Source: Pontivivens ytuae
Lineage (GTDB): Bacteria > Pseudomonadota > Alphaproteobacteria > Rhodobacterales > Rhodobacteraceae
DNA length: 64,000 nucleotides
NCBI RefSeq assembly: GCF_015679265.1
Contig: NZ_CP064942.1
Coordinates: 3,762,001 to 3,826,000 of the forward strand
Direction: 5' to 3'
Shown: piece after piece, positions 48,321 to 58,335 of the stretch
Layout: each line of letters opens with the position of its first letter
How positions within the stretch are numbered: the stretch's first letter is position 1
The notes under the pieces: generated by a model
Databases searched by the model: none
Told to the model about the DNA's origin: nothing
Seen by the model: the letters and a program-made list of their open reading frames with translations, nothing else
Program-made: the position numbers and the translations under genes

Positions 48321-50084
48321 GTGCATTACGAGATGGATCCTGCAATGCTGGAGGCCTTTGCGGAGGCGGTGGAGCTGTCGCACTCGCCGATCTTCGTGAA
48401 GACGCTGGACGAGGTCTATCTCTTCGCCAACCGCGCCTTCCGCCGATATGTCGACAAGAACGATATCGTCGGCCGCACGGGGGAGGAGGTCTTCGACGCC
48501 GCCTCCGCCCGCAAGTTCGCCGCCGAAGACGACCGCTGCGTCAGCGAGGGGCGGGTCACCGGCCACCGCTATGGCGAGGACGGCCGCCGCTGGATCGTGG
48601 AAAAGGTCTGCGTGACCCTGCCCGATGGCTCGCCCGGCATCGTCGGCCTCGTCTTCGAGATCACCAGTTATCACGACGAACAGCAAAGCGCGCTCGCCGA
48701 ACTGCGCCGCCTGAAAAGCGAGGCGGAGGCGAAGGCCCTGCTGCTGGAGGAGGCGAAGGAGAAGATCGAGTATGTGAGCCTCCACGACGCCCACACGGGC
48801 CTCGCCAACCGCCGCTACCTCGACAAGCGGCTGAAGGAGGCGGAGCGGGAGGGCGAGCGGATCGCGGTGCTCCATATCGACCTCGACCGTTTCAAGCAGA
48901 TCAACGACACCTACGGGCACTTCGCCGGCGACCACGTGCTGCGGCAGGTGGCCACCACCATGACCCAGGTGAGCCGGCTCGGCGATTTCGTCAGCCGGGT
49001 CGGTGGCGACGAATTCGCCATCCTCTGCCCCCATGACGGCGACGACGCCCCGATCCTCGATCTCGCGGAACGGCTGGTCGAGCGTCTCTCCCATCCCATC
49101 CGCTACAAGGGCCTCGAATGCCGCATCGGCGCCTCGGTCGGTGTCGCGATGCCCTCCGACGACGCCGCGCCGGATCAGCTTCTCGTCAACGCCGACATGG
49201 CGCTCTACCGCGCGAAGACCGAGGGGCGGGGCCGCGTCGAACTCTTCTCTGCGGGCATGAACGATGACATGCGCGAGGATCTGCGCCTCGCCGAGGATGT
49301 GCGCCGCGGGCTGGAGGAGAACGAGTTCTGCCCGTTCTACGAACCCCAGATCGACGCACGCACGCTGGAGCTCTGCGGGGTCGAGGCGCTGGCCCGCTGG
49401 CGCCATCCCGAGGACGGGCTGCTGCTCCCCAGCCGCTTCATCGCGGTGGCGGAGCGCCATGACCGCATCGCCGACATCGACGCCGTGATCCTCAGCCGCG
49501 CCATTCAAGAAATCCGAGGCCTGCGCGCGGACGGCCACAACATCCCGCACCTCTCGGTCAACGTCTCGGGTCAGCGGCTCGCCGACGGCCGGCTCCTCGA
49601 CAGCCTGCGCGGGCTGAAGCTCGAACCGGGCGAGCTCAGCTTCGAACTGGTGGAGACGATCCTCTTCGACGAGATCGACGAGAGCTGGAAATGGCAGATC
49701 GACAGCCTGCGCGAGATGGGGATCGGCATCGAGGTCGACGATTTCGGCACCGGCTACGCCTCGATCATCAGCCTGCTGCGCGTCTCCCCCGACCGGATGA
49801 AGATCGACCGCCAGTTCGTCGCCGGGGTGGTGGAGTCCGAACACGCCCGCAAGGTCATCAGCGCCATCATCGACATCGCCCGCTCGCTGGAGATCGCGGT
49901 GGTCGCCGAAGGGGTCGAGACGATGGAGCAGGTCAGCGTCCTGCGCGCGATGGGCGTCGACGCGCTGCAAGGCTGGTTCTTCAGCAAGCCGATGGACCTG
50001 GAGGAACTGGCCGCCTACGCCCAACTCCCCGCCCACGCCCGCCTCGCCAAATCCTCACCCGATGCGGCGCGGGATGCCGGGTGA
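48321..50084 (+). CDS. PAS-GGDEF-EAL cyclic di-GMP signalling protein
   Basis: A 587-residue cytosolic protein. PAS domain about 10-115 (SPIFVKTLDEVYLFANRAFR), a helical linker, GGDEF with RVGGDEFAIL near 230, and EAL from about 325 with GVEALARW, the metal ligands NVSGQ, ELVETIL and EVDDFGTGYAS, and EGVETMEQ. Both active sites look intact, so it could make and break c-di-GMP. GTG at 48321 follows AGGGGG; ATG at 48333 is the alternative. Confidence 0.9.
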   Translation: MHYEMDPAMLEAFAEAVELSHSPIFVKTLDEVYLFANRAFRRYVDKNDIVGRTGEEVFDAASARKFAAEDDRCVSEGRVTGHRYGEDGRRWIVEKVCVTLPDGSPGIVGLVFEITSYHDEQQSALAELRRLKSEAEAKALLLEEAKEKIEYVSLHDAHTGLANRRYLDKRLKEAEREGERIAVLHIDLDRFKQINDTYGHFAGDHVLRQVATTMTQVSRLGDFVSRVGGDEFAILCPHDGDDAPILDLAERLVERLSHPIRYKGLECRIGASVGVAMPSDDAAPDQLLVNADMALYRAKTEGRGRVELFSAGMNDDMREDLRLAEDVRRGLEENEFCPFYEPQIDARTLELCGVEALARWRHPEDGLLLPSRFIAVAERHDRIADIDAVILSRAIQEIRGLRADGHNIPHLSVNVSGQRLADGRLLDSLRGLKLEPGELSFELVETILFDEIDESWKWQIDSLREMGIGIEVDDFGTGYASIISLLRVSPDRMKIDRQFVAGVVESEHARKVISAIIDIARSLEIAVVAEGVETMEQVSVLRAMGVDALQGWFFSKPMDLEELAAYAQLPAHARLAKSSPDAARDAG

Positions 50085-50455
50085 CGCGGAGGATAAGGGC
50101 GCTCGGCTGAACGCGTGCGCAAACCGGCCGCCCTCTTCCGGTGTGGGTGGAGCGGAAAGGAAGGTGGCGAGGTCGGGCGGCTCTGGAAGCTGACGCTAGG
50201 TGCGAGCCTCTGTGCAAGCCTAGGGCGCATGGGCCACCGCTCTGCTCGTCGAGAGCCTGCCATCGGCGTGCCGCATCCCTTCTGCACCAACCGCAGTCTC
50301 GAAGATAGACGACGCGCTTGGCTTCTTCAAAGGTGAGGGAGCAGACACGTAGTTTTCTTCGCAATGTAACTGGAGGCTGTCTAGCCGTCCGGGACCAGAC
50401 CGAACCTCGCTCTACCCCAACAGCACGCCACCTCGATCGTGCGTACTCAGAAGCA
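50085..50455. other. 371-bp gene-free stretch
   Basis: Nothing convincing is seen. Codon structure is lost on both strands, and there are no strong hairpins, repeats or ribosome sites. It may be decayed sequence. Confidence 0.5.
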
Positions 50456-51076
50456 TTAGGCGTCGTCCGGAATGACCCCGAGGCCGCGCAGGTAGATGCC
50501 GACGCCCGACTCCAGAAGCTCCTCCGGTGAGAAGGGCGCGCGGCTGCCCGGGGCGCCGCGGGCGAAGAGTTCCACGACGCCGTGGCTCATCGCCCAGATG
50601 TGGTGGCTGACCATCGAGGGCGGGGGGCGGCGGTCCGGGGGCAGGTGGGCGGTCATCGTCTCGGCCGCCTGGGTCAGCACCCGCGTCGCGCGCTCTTCGG
50701 CCGCGGCGAGCTCCGGGTTGCCCGCCACCGACACGCCGCTTTCGAACATCGCGATGTAGTGGCCGGGCTCGCGCCGCGCGAAGTGCAGATAGGCCCGACC
50801 CACCGTCTCGAACGCCGCGATGGGCGAAGGCTGCCCGCCCGCATAGGCGTGCTCCAGAAGGTCCGCGAACATCTCGTAGCCCTGCCGCGCGACCTCCTCG
50901 ATCAGCTCCTCGCGGCCCTTGAAGTGGCGGTAGGGCGCCGCGGCCGACACACCCGCCAGCCGCGCGGCCTCCGCCAGTGTAAAGCCGTTCGGCCCCTTCT
51001 CCTCGATCAGGCTCAGCGTCGCCTCGACCAGGGCCTGGCGCAGGTTGCCGTGGTGATAGCCCTTCCTCTCAGGCAT
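50456..51076 (-). CDS. TetR/AcrR-family regulator
   Basis: A 206-residue TetR protein, HTH in [30 protein letters not shown], then a WHG-type C-terminal domain ([19 protein letters not shown]). It overlaps the ppk2 stop by 8 nt, in one unit with ppk2 and the hydrolase upstream. Confidence 0.92.
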   Translation of the reverse strand: MPERKGYHHGNLRQALVEATLSLIEEKGPNGFTLAEAARLAGVSAAAPYRHFKGREELIEEVARQGYEMFADLLEHAYAGGQPSPIAAFETVGRAYLHFARREPGHYIAMFESGVSVAGNPELAAAEERATRVLTQAAETMTAHLPPDRRPPPSMVSHHIWAMSHGVVELFARGAPGSRAPFSPEELLESGVGIYLRGLGVIPDDA

Positions 51077-51944
51077 CGCCGACCAGAAGCTCCGGCCCGC
51101 CCGAGATCGCGAGGTCGATCTCGCCCAGCGCGTCCATGTCCTTGCCGTAATAGGGCAGGGCGTGCAGCACCCGGCGGATCACCGCGAGCCGCGCGCGCCG
51201 CTTGTCGTCGGCGCGGACCACGACCCAGGGCGCGTGGTCGGAATGGCTGCGGGTCAGCGTCTCCTCGATCGCGGCCGTATACGCATCCCACTTCGCGAGG
51301 CCCTGCACGTCGATGCCCGAGAGCTTCCACTGCTTGAGGGGATCGCTCTCGCGCGCAAGGAAGCGGCGCAGCTGTTCGGCCCGGCCCACGGTCAGCCACA
51401 TTTTGAAGAGGTGCACGCCCTCGTCGACCAGCATCTCCTCGAACTCGGGCACCTGGGCGAAGAAGCGCTCCCGCTCCTTCGGCGTGCAGAAGCCGAAGAC
51501 ATGCTCCACCACGCCGCGGTTGTACCAGCTCCGATCGAAGAGGGCGATGCGCCCCGTCGTCGGCAAGTGCTTGATGTAGCGCTGGAAATACCACTGGCCG
51601 CGCTCGACATCCGTGGGCTTGGCGAGCGCCACGGTCGGTGCCACCCGCGGATTGAGGTTGGCGCGAAACCGGGTGATCGCCCCGCCCTTGCCCGCCGCAT
51701 CGCGCCCCTCGAAGACCACGGCGACGCGGGCGCCGCTTTCCTCCACCCAGGACTGCATCTTGACGAGTTCGATCTGCAGCCGATCGAGGGCGGCCTCGTA
51801 GTCGTCCTTGTCCATCCGGTCGTCGTAGGGAAAACCGGGGGCCAGGATGTCCTTCTTGCCCGCCTCCTCGATCGCCTCGCGCACGGCCTTGGGCGCATCG
51901 TTCTGGTAGTAGTCGGTGACCTGTCCGATCAGGCTGCGGTCCAT
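51069..51944 (-). CDS. ppk2: Polyphosphate kinase 2
   Basis: A 291-residue PPK2 that uses polyphosphate to phosphorylate nucleotides. Walker [10 protein letters not shown] at 80-88, then [13 protein letters not shown], the lid/Walker B part FDRSWYNR near 137 and KMWLTV. One-domain form. It overlaps the hydrolase by 16 nt and the TetR gene by 8 nt. Confidence 0.94.
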   Translation of the reverse strand: MDRSLIGQVTDYYQNDAPKAVREAIEEAGKKDILAPGFPYDDRMDKDDYEAALDRLQIELVKMQSWVEESGARVAVVFEGRDAAGKGGAITRFRANLNPRVAPTVALAKPTDVERGQWYFQRYIKHLPTTGRIALFDRSWYNRGVVEHVFGFCTPKERERFFAQVPEFEEMLVDEGVHLFKMWLTVGRAEQLRRFLARESDPLKQWKLSGIDVQGLAKWDAYTAAIEETLTRSHSDHAPWVVVRADDKRRARLAVIRRVLHALPYYGKDMDALGEIDLAISGGPELLVGDA

Positions 51945-52780
51945 TCGGCCTCCCTCAACCGCCCTAGCGCGGCGAACATCTCGTCAGAGCGGGTATGATG
52001 GGGCATGTGGCCCGTGTCCACCAGCCGTGTGAGGCGTGCGCGGGGCAGGGCGCCGATCAGGCGCTCGGAATGGATGTGCAGCGGCACGACGAGATCGTCG
52101 GTGCCATGCAAAAGCTCCACCGGCATGTCGAGCGCCGGATAGCGCGGCGTCATCGCGATGAGCTGCGGTTTCAGCCGGTTGATGTCGGCGGCATTCGCCC
52201 GGACGGTGCGGTAGCGCAGGGCGAGCTGCGGGGAGAGCGCGTCCGGATACCCCTCCGGCATCGGATCGGGGGCGAAGACGCGGGCGAGCGCGTCTTCCAC
52301 CAGCTTCGGCCCGGCGAGCCGCGGCAGCACGGCGCTCGCCACGGGGCCAAGAACCGGCGCATCCGCGAGGGCGTAGATCCGGCCGGCCGTGCTCTCCCAC
52401 TCATGGCTGGGGGCGGCGAGCAGGCAGAGGGCCGCAACGCTGTCCGGCGCATCATCGGCCCAGGCGAGTGCCACGGAGCCGCCGAAGGAATGGCCGCAAA
52501 GGACGGCCCGCGTGATCCCGAGCGCCTCCGCCGCCTTGCGCAGATGCGTGGCCTGCATGTGGATGTTGTGGGCGCTGCGGATCCGATCCGAAAACCCGTG
52601 GCCGGGGCGGTCGAACGCCACCACGTCCCAGGCTGCGGCCAGCCGGTCGAAGAGCCGGAACGACCAGTCCCGCAAGCTACCGTTGGCCCCGTGGATCAGC
52701 ACCAGCTGCGGCCCGGACCCGGCGCGGCGGTAATGCACTCGCGCGCCGTCCACCGTGAGAAACGCGCCGGTCGGCGTCAC
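51929..52780 (-). CDS. Alpha/beta hydrolase
   Basis: A 283-residue hydrolase. The oxyanion strand [22 protein letters not shown], the nucleophile Ser98 in CGHSFGG, Asp near 230 and the catalytic His in [12 protein letters not shown] are visible. It overlaps metA by 4 nt and ppk2 by 16 nt, so metA, hydrolase, ppk2 and TetR read as one unit. Such hydrolases beside ppk2 may deal with polyesters, but nothing confirms it. Confidence 0.9.
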   Translation of the reverse strand: MTPTGAFLTVDGARVHYRRAGSGPQLVLIHGANGSLRDWSFRLFDRLAAAWDVVAFDRPGHGFSDRIRSAHNIHMQATHLRKAAEALGITRAVLCGHSFGGSVALAWADDAPDSVAALCLLAAPSHEWESTAGRIYALADAPVLGPVASAVLPRLAGPKLVEDALARVFAPDPMPEGYPDALSPQLALRYRTVRANAADINRLKPQLIAMTPRYPALDMPVELLHGTDDLVVPLHIHSERLIGALPRARLTRLVDTGHMPHHTRSDEMFAALGRLREAEWTAA

Positions 52781-53685
52781 CCGTCCACCCAGCCGAAGGA
52801 GACGGTCTGGTAGATCTGGTTGATCCAGTTGCCATAGAAAAGATGCGCGTGCGAGCGCCAGCGGTTCTCCGGACTCCGGCTCGGATCGTCGTCCGGGTAG
52901 TAGTTCACCGGCACGTTGATCGGCGTCCCGTTCTTCACGTCGCGGTCGTATTCCTGCTTCAGCGTCCCGCTGTCATATTCCAGGTGGTTGAACATGTAGA
53001 GCGTGCTATGCGCCGGATCCTCGACGAGGCACGGCCCCGCCTCGTCCGACGCCACCAGCGTCGTCAGCCCCGCGGTGTCGAGATCGGGTTGGCGCACCTC
53101 CGTCCACCGGCTCACCGGGACCACGAAGCGGTCGGAGAAGCCGCGCAGGTAAGGCGAGGTCGGCACCCCGACGCGATGCCAGAACGCACCGAAGAGCTTC
53201 GCGTCGAGCGCGTGCTTCTGCACCCCGTGGAAGTGGTGCAGCATCGCCTGTCCACCCCAGCAGACGGCCAGCGTGTGGTGCACATGGCTCTGCGTCCAGT
53301 CGAAGACCTCCTGCAGCTCGCCCCAGTAGCTCACCTCCTCGAACGGTTTCAGCTCGATCGGCGCGCCGGTGATGATGAGCCCGTCGAAGCGCCGCTCCCG
53401 CGCCTCGGCGAAGGTGGTGTAGAACGCCTCCATATGCTCGCGCGAGGTGTTGCGCGACTGGTGCTCGGTCATGCGGATGAGCGTGAGTTCGATCTGCAGC
53501 GGTGTCGCCCCGATCAGCCGGGCGAACTGCGTCTCCGTCTGGATCTTCATCGGCATGAGGTTGAGGAGCGCGATCTGCAGCGGCCGGATGTCCTGGCGCA
53601 CGGCGCGTTCGTCGGACATGACCATCACGCCCTCGTCCGTCAGCACCTTGTGGGCGGGCAGATCGGCGGGGATCTTGATGGGCAT
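52777..53685 (-). CDS. metAA: Homoserine O-acetyltransferase (MetA/MetX-independent type)
   Basis: A 302-residue MetA-fold acyltransferase for methionine synthesis. Cys142 (AVCWGG) is the acyl-enzyme nucleophile, with His234 and Glu236 (MFNHLEY). Residue 111 is Glu ([10 protein letters not shown]), where E. coli MetA has Gly. Glu111 is known to select acetyl-CoA over succinyl-CoA, so acetyl transfer is predicted. A hairpin ends just before its ribosome site. Confidence 0.92.
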   Translation of the reverse strand: MPIKIPADLPAHKVLTDEGVMVMSDERAVRQDIRPLQIALLNLMPMKIQTETQFARLIGATPLQIELTLIRMTEHQSRNTSREHMEAFYTTFAEARERRFDGLIITGAPIELKPFEEVSYWGELQEVFDWTQSHVHHTLAVCWGGQAMLHHFHGVQKHALDAKLFGAFWHRVGVPTSPYLRGFSDRFVVPVSRWTEVRQPDLDTAGLTTLVASDEAGPCLVEDPAHSTLYMFNHLEYDSGTLKQEYDRDVKNGTPINVPVNYYPDDDPSRSPENRWRSHAHLFYGNWINQIYQTVSFGWVDG

Positions 53686-53698
53686 GGGGTTTCTCCTT

Positions 53699-53731
53699 CC
53701 GGCGGATCGCTGATGTAGGCGGGTCCGCCGG
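53699..53731 (-). promoter_or_regulatory. Hairpin at the metA ribosome site
   Basis: CCGGCGGA (53699-53706) and TCCGCCGG (53724-53731) pair with a 17-nt loop. In the minus direction it ends directly before GGAAGGAG. It may be chance in G+C-rich DNA. Confidence 0.3.
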
Positions 53732-53741
53732 GGGCTGCAAG

Positions 53742-54599
53742 TCAGCGCTTCGTGAGCGCGTCGGCCACCAACCGCTCGAAATCGGCGGCGGAGCGGATGG
53801 CGGCCACGTCCGCCGCCTCCACCGTGATGCCGTGGCGGGCGAGGGCGGCATAGCGCGCCTGCCGCGTTTCGATCACCCGGCGGAAGGACCAGCGGATGAA
53901 GGCGTCGGGGTCGACCTTGTCCGGCGCATCGCCGGTCTCGGCCAGCCAGTCGGCCCAGTTCCGCGCAAGCTCCGCCGGACGGTAGTACATCGGCTTCGGC
54001 TGCCGGTCGAAGCGGGCGACGAGCTCGTCCACATGCGCCTCATCCCCCTTGATCCAGACGAGGAGCAGGGCGGAGGTGAGCGCCGCGATCACCGGGTCAT
54101 CCGGGTCCTCGGGCTCCACCACCTCGCAGATCGAGCCGCCCGTATCGCAGACGAAATGGGGATAGCCGTAGATCTCCCGCCCCCGCTCGACGAAGCGGAC
54201 GGTGTCGATGAGGCTCGCAACCTCCGCCTCGCGGTGCTGCTCCTGCCGCCGCCTGTATTCCTCGATCGGGATGCCGCCCTGCGCCGGATCGCCGGGCTTG
54301 CCCAGATACGTGGACAGTGGATCGAGATTGTCGAAGGTGATGTTGGAGCCGATGTAGATCGAGTCCGACTTCAAGAGCTCCGCAAGGAACGGCACCTTCA
54401 TCGCCTCGCGCTTGAAGTTGTCGACGATGTGCTCGCCCATGTAGCGCGTGCCGATCCGGTAATCGACGGAGTAGTGGAACCAGCCCCCCGTGCGGCGCAG
54501 CAGGTCCGCCACATGCGTCTTGCCGAGGCCCGACATGCCGAAGAGCGCAACCCGCTTCTCCGGCGCGGTGCGCCAGCTCTCGGGCGTGGTGTAGATCAT
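53742..54599 (-). CDS. P-loop NTPase of unknown role
   Basis: A 285-residue protein with an N-terminal Walker A, GMSGLGKT (21-28), then [30 protein letters not shown] and a middle block with [12 protein letters not shown] that may be the metal-binding segment. No transmembrane parts. The rest does not match a family I can name. It is followed by metA after 56 bp. Confidence 0.75.
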   Translation of the reverse strand: MIYTTPESWRTAPEKRVALFGMSGLGKTHVADLLRRTGGWFHYSVDYRIGTRYMGEHIVDNFKREAMKVPFLAELLKSDSIYIGSNITFDNLDPLSTYLGKPGDPAQGGIPIEEYRRRQEQHREAEVASLIDTVRFVERGREIYGYPHFVCDTGGSICEVVEPEDPDDPVIAALTSALLLVWIKGDEAHVDELVARFDRQPKPMYYRPAELARNWADWLAETGDAPDKVDPDAFIRWSFRRVIETRQARYAALARHGITVEAADVAAIRSAADFERLVADALTKR

Positions 54600-54627
54600 G
54601 CTGTCCTCCGGGCGGTGCCGACCCGGA

Positions 54628-55548
54628 TTAGCCGCTGGCCGTCCGCTTGAAAAGGGCGCGGTGCACCCGGCCGTCGATGACGATGAGACCCGCGGCGATC
54701 AGCGCCAGCCCGGCGAAGGCGGACGCGGGCAGGCTCTCCCCCAGGAATGCCGCGCCAAGGCTGATCGCGACCGCCGGGATCACAAGCGTGACCAGCAGAA
54801 GGTTGCCCGACCCGGCGATGGCGAGGATGCGGTAATAGAGGAGGTACGCCCCCGCGGTGGCGACGATGGCGTAGTAACCGATGGCGCCCCAGGTCGCCGG
54901 TTGCAGCGCCAGCGATGGCGGGCCCTCGACCGCCCAGGCGAGCGGCAGCATCACCACGAACGAGGCGCTCAGCATGCCAGCCGCAGCGACCTCCGGCGGC
55001 AGGCCCTTCAGCATCACCCGCGCCCAGACCCCGGCCAGCGCGTAGGAGATCGTGCCGCCGATCACCGCGAGCTGCGCGATGGAGCGGATGTCGAAGCTCG
55101 CCAGCGCGCTCCACCCGATGATCGTGGCGACCCCGGCGAAGCCCAGCACCGTGCCAATGCCCCGCGGCACCGTCAGCCGCTCGTCCCGCAGGAAGAGTGC
55201 CGCGGCCAGCACGCCGAAGATCGCGGTGGCGGCATTCAGGATGGAGACGAGCCCGGTCTCGATCTGCGTCTGCCCCCAGGCCATCAGCGTGAAGGGGATC
55301 ACGTTGTTCAAAAGCCCCATGCCGAGGAACCCGACCCAGACCTGCCAGCCGCGGGGCAGGGCGTGGCGGCGGATCGCCACCACCGCGATCAGCACCAGCG
55401 CCGCCCACCCGACCCGGTGCACGACCGAGGTCAGGAACCCGATCTCCCTCAGCGCGATCGCGATGGAAAAAAACGAGCCGCCCCAGATCAGCCCCAGCAG
55501 GAAGAGCTGCGCCCAGGCGGCGTTGGACATGGTCTGTTGCTGCGTCAT
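54628..55548 (-). CDS. EamA-family DMT transporter
   Basis: A 306-residue protein with ten hydrophobic helices and two EamA halves (LFLLGLIWGGSFFSIAIALREIG near the start, ATAIFGVLAAALFLRDERLT, and AVAISLGAAFLGESLPASAFAGLALIAAGL near the end). A metabolite exporter. The start is not secured by a ribosome site; ATG at 55530 is an alternative. Confidence 0.88.
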   Translation of the reverse strand: MTQQQTMSNAAWAQLFLLGLIWGGSFFSIAIALREIGFLTSVVHRVGWAALVLIAVVAIRRHALPRGWQVWVGFLGMGLLNNVIPFTLMAWGQTQIETGLVSILNAATAIFGVLAAALFLRDERLTVPRGIGTVLGFAGVATIIGWSALASFDIRSIAQLAVIGGTISYALAGVWARVMLKGLPPEVAAAGMLSASFVVMLPLAWAVEGPPSLALQPATWGAIGYYAIVATAGAYLLYYRILAIAGSGNLLLVTLVIPAVAISLGAAFLGESLPASAFAGLALIAAGLIVIDGRVHRALFKRTASG

Positions 55549-55606
55549 GCGGCGGACGCTAGCGGGCCGCAGATCGGCTCACCACCCGTTTCCTGCGCGA
55601 CCGCGC

Positions 55607-55640
55607 AAAAGAAAAGGCCCGCCAAAACTGGGCGGGCCTT
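55607..55640 (-). terminator. Intrinsic terminator of the fadL-like gene
   Basis: A perfect 10-bp stem (55614-55623 with 55631-55640), 7-nt loop, then T-rich DNA in the minus direction (AAAAGAAAA at 55607-55615 on plus). It lies 22 bp after the stop. Confidence 0.85.
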
Positions 55641-55662
55641 CAAAGTCACAGGGGTGTTCTTG

Positions 55663-56853
55663 TCAGAGGCGGAAGCCGACGCGGACACCGACGGCCAGCG
55701 CGTCGTTGTCCTCGAACGTGCCGAGGTCGTCCGCCGTCACGTCGCCCAGATCGGTGTAGCTGATGCCGGCCGTGATCTTCATCCGGTCGCGCTCATACAC
55801 GCCACCCAGGGTGTAGCCGATGCGGCCGTTGACCGGGGTCAGCGGCGTGGCGTCGTCGGCCGGACCCTCTTCCTCGTAGCTCACCGCGAAGGACATCGAG
55901 AAGTTGTCTGTCAGGCGGCGGCCCACGCCGAGCTGGTAGGCGAAGACGTTCTCTTCATAGGACGCGATCGCCGCGCCGGTATTCTCGGTGAACGCCTCGG
56001 GCGCCAGCTCGAACTCCTCGTAATCGGCATAGCGGATGCGGCCGAAGACCAGCGTGTTCGGCGCGACACCGGTCTGGAAGTCGAGGGTGAACGCATCGGG
56101 GAACTCGGTCACAGAGGTGCTCGCCTGGTCGGTGACCGCAACCGGCGCGCCGGTGCTGCCGATGAAGACGCCGTTCTCCACCGTGTCGTTCCGGTGCTCG
56201 ACCTCGGAGTGATAGGTCAGCGCCACGCGCAGCGCGATCTCCGGCCGCTCATAGGCGACACCGGCGACGTAGCCGAAGCCGATATCCGGATCCGCATCGA
56301 CGGTGTAGTCGGTGATGTTTGCCACGATACCGGGGATCGCCGCAGCCGGAACACCGGCCGCCGCAAGCCGTGCGGACGTCCCGGCACGCAGCTGCGCCGC
56401 TCCGACTGTCGCTTCGGCCTCGACGCGCTGCAGCTTCAGGCCGCCATAGACGGAGAAGCCGTTCGCCATGCGGTACCGCAGCAGGCCGGTCAGTGCCTGG
56501 GAGTTCAGGTCCGAAGAGGTGCCGTCGAAGATGCTACCCTCGTCGGGATAGGACGTGTCCGAACCGTAGGGCTGGTCGAGGATGAAGGCATAGGACCACT
56601 GGTCGTTGATGTCGGCTTTGTAGCCGCCGCTGTAGATCGTGTAGTCCTCCGGCCCATCGCCGGTTTCGTTGCCCTGCGGGTCCACGCCGTCCACGTTCGC
56701 GAAGATGCGGCCGACGCCGACTTCCACGTAACGGCCTTCCTCGAACAGAATGTTGATCGGTTGGCCGGAGCGGTCGAGGCCGGCGGCACCGGCGCTGGTC
56801 CCTGCGACCGCGACGGCAGCCGTCGCGCACATCAGCTTCGTGATGTTCTTCAT
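55663..56853 (-). CDS. FadL/OmpP1/TodX-family outer membrane protein
   Basis: A 396-residue outer-membrane beta-barrel. Signal peptide (MKNITKLMCATAAVAVAGTSAGA), then the FadL-type NPxG-like N-terminal LDRSGQPINILFEEGRYVEVG, repeated amphipathic strands and a C-terminal VGFRL (aromatic residue before the last). FadL family members pass fatty acids or other hydrophobics. GGGGGGAC precedes the ATG at 56853. Confidence 0.9.
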   Translation of the reverse strand: MKNITKLMCATAAVAVAGTSAGAAGLDRSGQPINILFEEGRYVEVGVGRIFANVDGVDPQGNETGDGPEDYTIYSGGYKADINDQWSYAFILDQPYGSDTSYPDEGSIFDGTSSDLNSQALTGLLRYRMANGFSVYGGLKLQRVEAEATVGAAQLRAGTSARLAAAGVPAAAIPGIVANITDYTVDADPDIGFGYVAGVAYERPEIALRVALTYHSEVEHRNDTVENGVFIGSTGAPVAVTDQASTSVTEFPDAFTLDFQTGVAPNTLVFGRIRYADYEEFELAPEAFTENTGAAIASYEENVFAYQLGVGRRLTDNFSMSFAVSYEEEGPADDATPLTPVNGRIGYTLGGVYERDRMKITAGISYTDLGDVTADDLGTFEDNDALAVGVRVGFRL

Positions 56854-57007
56854 GAGTTGTCCCCCCTTAGCGGGCCTATGCAGCGCCTTCTTGCGTGACG
56901 CTTTGGTGAAAGGTGAGGGGACTGTGCGAAGTGCGACAAATCCGGTCAATATCGGACGCCACGTCAACGCGGCCCCCTGGTTGAAATGTTGTTGCGCAAA
57001 CACAATC

Positions 57008-57038
57008 GAAAACACCGCCCCGGTTACCCGGAGCGGTG
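57008..57038 (-). terminator. ppa terminator
   Basis: A near-perfect 11-bp stem (57013-57023 with 57028-57038, one mismatch), 4-nt loop, then TTTT in the minus direction, 30 bp after ppa. Confidence 0.65.
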
Positions 57039-57067
57039 CGCGTTCAACCACTGGTTTTAGGTGAAAA

Positions 57068-57604
57068 CTACTTCGACATCGCGTCGAGGGAGGTCTGCAG
57101 GATCGCTTCGGCCTCGGCCTTGTCGCCCCAGCCGATGACCTTCACCCACTTGCCCGCTTCGAGGTCCTTGTAGTGCTCGAAGAAGTGCTTGATGCGCTCG
57201 CGCGTCTTCTCCGGCACGTCCGTAAGGTCCTGAATGCCGGCCTGGAACGGATCGACCTTCTCGACCGGGACGGCGATCAGCTTGTCGTCCATGCCGCCGT
57301 CGTCCTCCATCTTCAGCACGCCCACGGGGCGGCAGCGGATCACGGTGCCCGGCGCCAGCGCGAAATCGGTGAGGACCAGCACGTCGGTCGGGTCACCGTC
57401 CGCGTGCAGGGTGTTGGGCACGAAGCCGTAATTGCAGGGGTAGAACATCGGCGTGTTGACGATCCGGTCGACGAAGACGGCGCCGGAGTCCTTGTCGATC
57501 TCGTACTTCACCGGCGCCCCGCCGCCCGCGCCGCCCGTGATCTCGATGACCACGTTGATGTCCTTGGGCGGGTTCTTGCCGGCGGGGATCTTGTCGATGT
57601 TCAT
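57068..57604 (-). CDS. ppa: Inorganic pyrophosphatase
   Basis: A 178-residue soluble family I pyrophosphatase. Active-site residues sit in YEIDKDSGAVFVDR, YPCNYGFVPNT and DGDPTDVLVLTD. Length is normal. It is followed by its terminator; the divergent TetR gene starts 80 bp away. Confidence 0.97.
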   Translation of the reverse strand: MNIDKIPAGKNPPKDINVVIEITGGAGGGAPVKYEIDKDSGAVFVDRIVNTPMFYPCNYGFVPNTLHADGDPTDVLVLTDFALAPGTVIRCRPVGVLKMEDDGGMDDKLIAVPVEKVDPFQAGIQDLTDVPEKTRERIKHFFEHYKDLEAGKWVKVIGWGDKAEAEAILQTSLDAMSK

Positions 57605-57681
57605 GTCGCGCTCTCCTGATGCGGTGCGGTTTCCGCGCGTCGCCTAGCATGGAGAGGGCGCACGGGGGAAGGGCGCTTGAA

Positions 57682-57728
57682 TTCATGACCGACCGTACAC
57701 ATTTCCCGTTCATGACCGAGCGTACACA
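57682..57728 (+). repeat. 27-bp tandem duplication at the TetR start
   Basis: TTCATGACCGA(C/G)CGTACACA occurs twice, 57682-57701 and 57709-57728 (19 of 20 bases alike, 27-bp period). Both copies contain an in-frame ATG. It duplicates nine codons, MTDRTHFPF then MTERTQISD. Confidence 0.85.
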
Positions 57729-58335
57729 AATATCCGACGTCGATGAGGGCCGCCCCGGCCGCCCCCGCAGCTTCGAGGAGGGCGACGTGCTGGCCCGCGC
57801 GCTCGACACCTTCCGCGCGCATGGCTTCCACGCCACGACCTATCCGATGCTGGAGGAGGCGACGGGCCTGCACCGCCAGAGCCTGCGCTACGCCTTCGGC
57901 GACAAGGCCGCTCTGTTCGCCGCGGCGCTCAACGCCTATGCCACGCGGCGGTTGGCGGAGGTCGATGCGGCGCTCGCCGCGCCAGACACGGCGGAGGCGT
58001 TGCAGCGGCTCACCGCGATCTTCCGCCGGGACGCGGCCGATGCTGCCGCGCCCGGCTGCCTGCTGGTCCGCTCGCTGGCGGAGATGGACCTGCCGGACCC
58101 GCTCCGTGCGGCGGCGCGTGCGACCTCAGACAGGATCGAGGCGCGGATCGCCGACCGGCTCGGGGCAGGGCAGGCAGCGGGCGAGGTCCGCGCCGACCTG
58201 CCGTCCGCAGCGCTCGCCCGTCAGATCCTGTTGCTCGCCGACGGTGCCATGGTCCATGCCGCCGCCGGTGATCCGCCCGACGCGGCGCTTGCCGCCCTTC
58301 CCACCCTCGTTCTCACCAAAGGATCCCCGTCATGA
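57685..58335 (+). CDS. TetR-family regulator of the SMR transporter
   Basis: A 216-residue TetR protein: HTH in FRAHGFHATTYPMLEEATGLHRQSLRYAFGDKAALF. The start codon is either 57685 or 57712, in the two copies of the tandem repeat. No good ribosome site is seen for either. It overlaps the SMR transporter gene by 4 nt and most likely controls it. Confidence 0.88.
   Translation: MTDRTHFPFMTERTQISDVDEGRPGRPRSFEEGDVLARALDTFRAHGFHATTYPMLEEATGLHRQSLRYAFGDKAALFAAALNAYATRRLAEVDAALAAPDTAEALQRLTAIFRRDAADAAAPGCLLVRSLAEMDLPDPLRAAARATSDRIEARIADRLGAGQAAGEVRADLPSAALARQILLLADGAMVHAAAGDPPDAALAALPTLVLTKGSPS

Noticed and set aside
53686..53741. SAM-II riboswitch upstream of metA
   Set aside because: Only 56 bp lie between the genes and the conserved SAM-II core bases are not found; just one simple hairpin is seen.
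58200..58335. Guanidine riboswitch before the SMR gene
   Set aside because: The gene overlaps the TetR stop by 4 nt and no structured leader is present.
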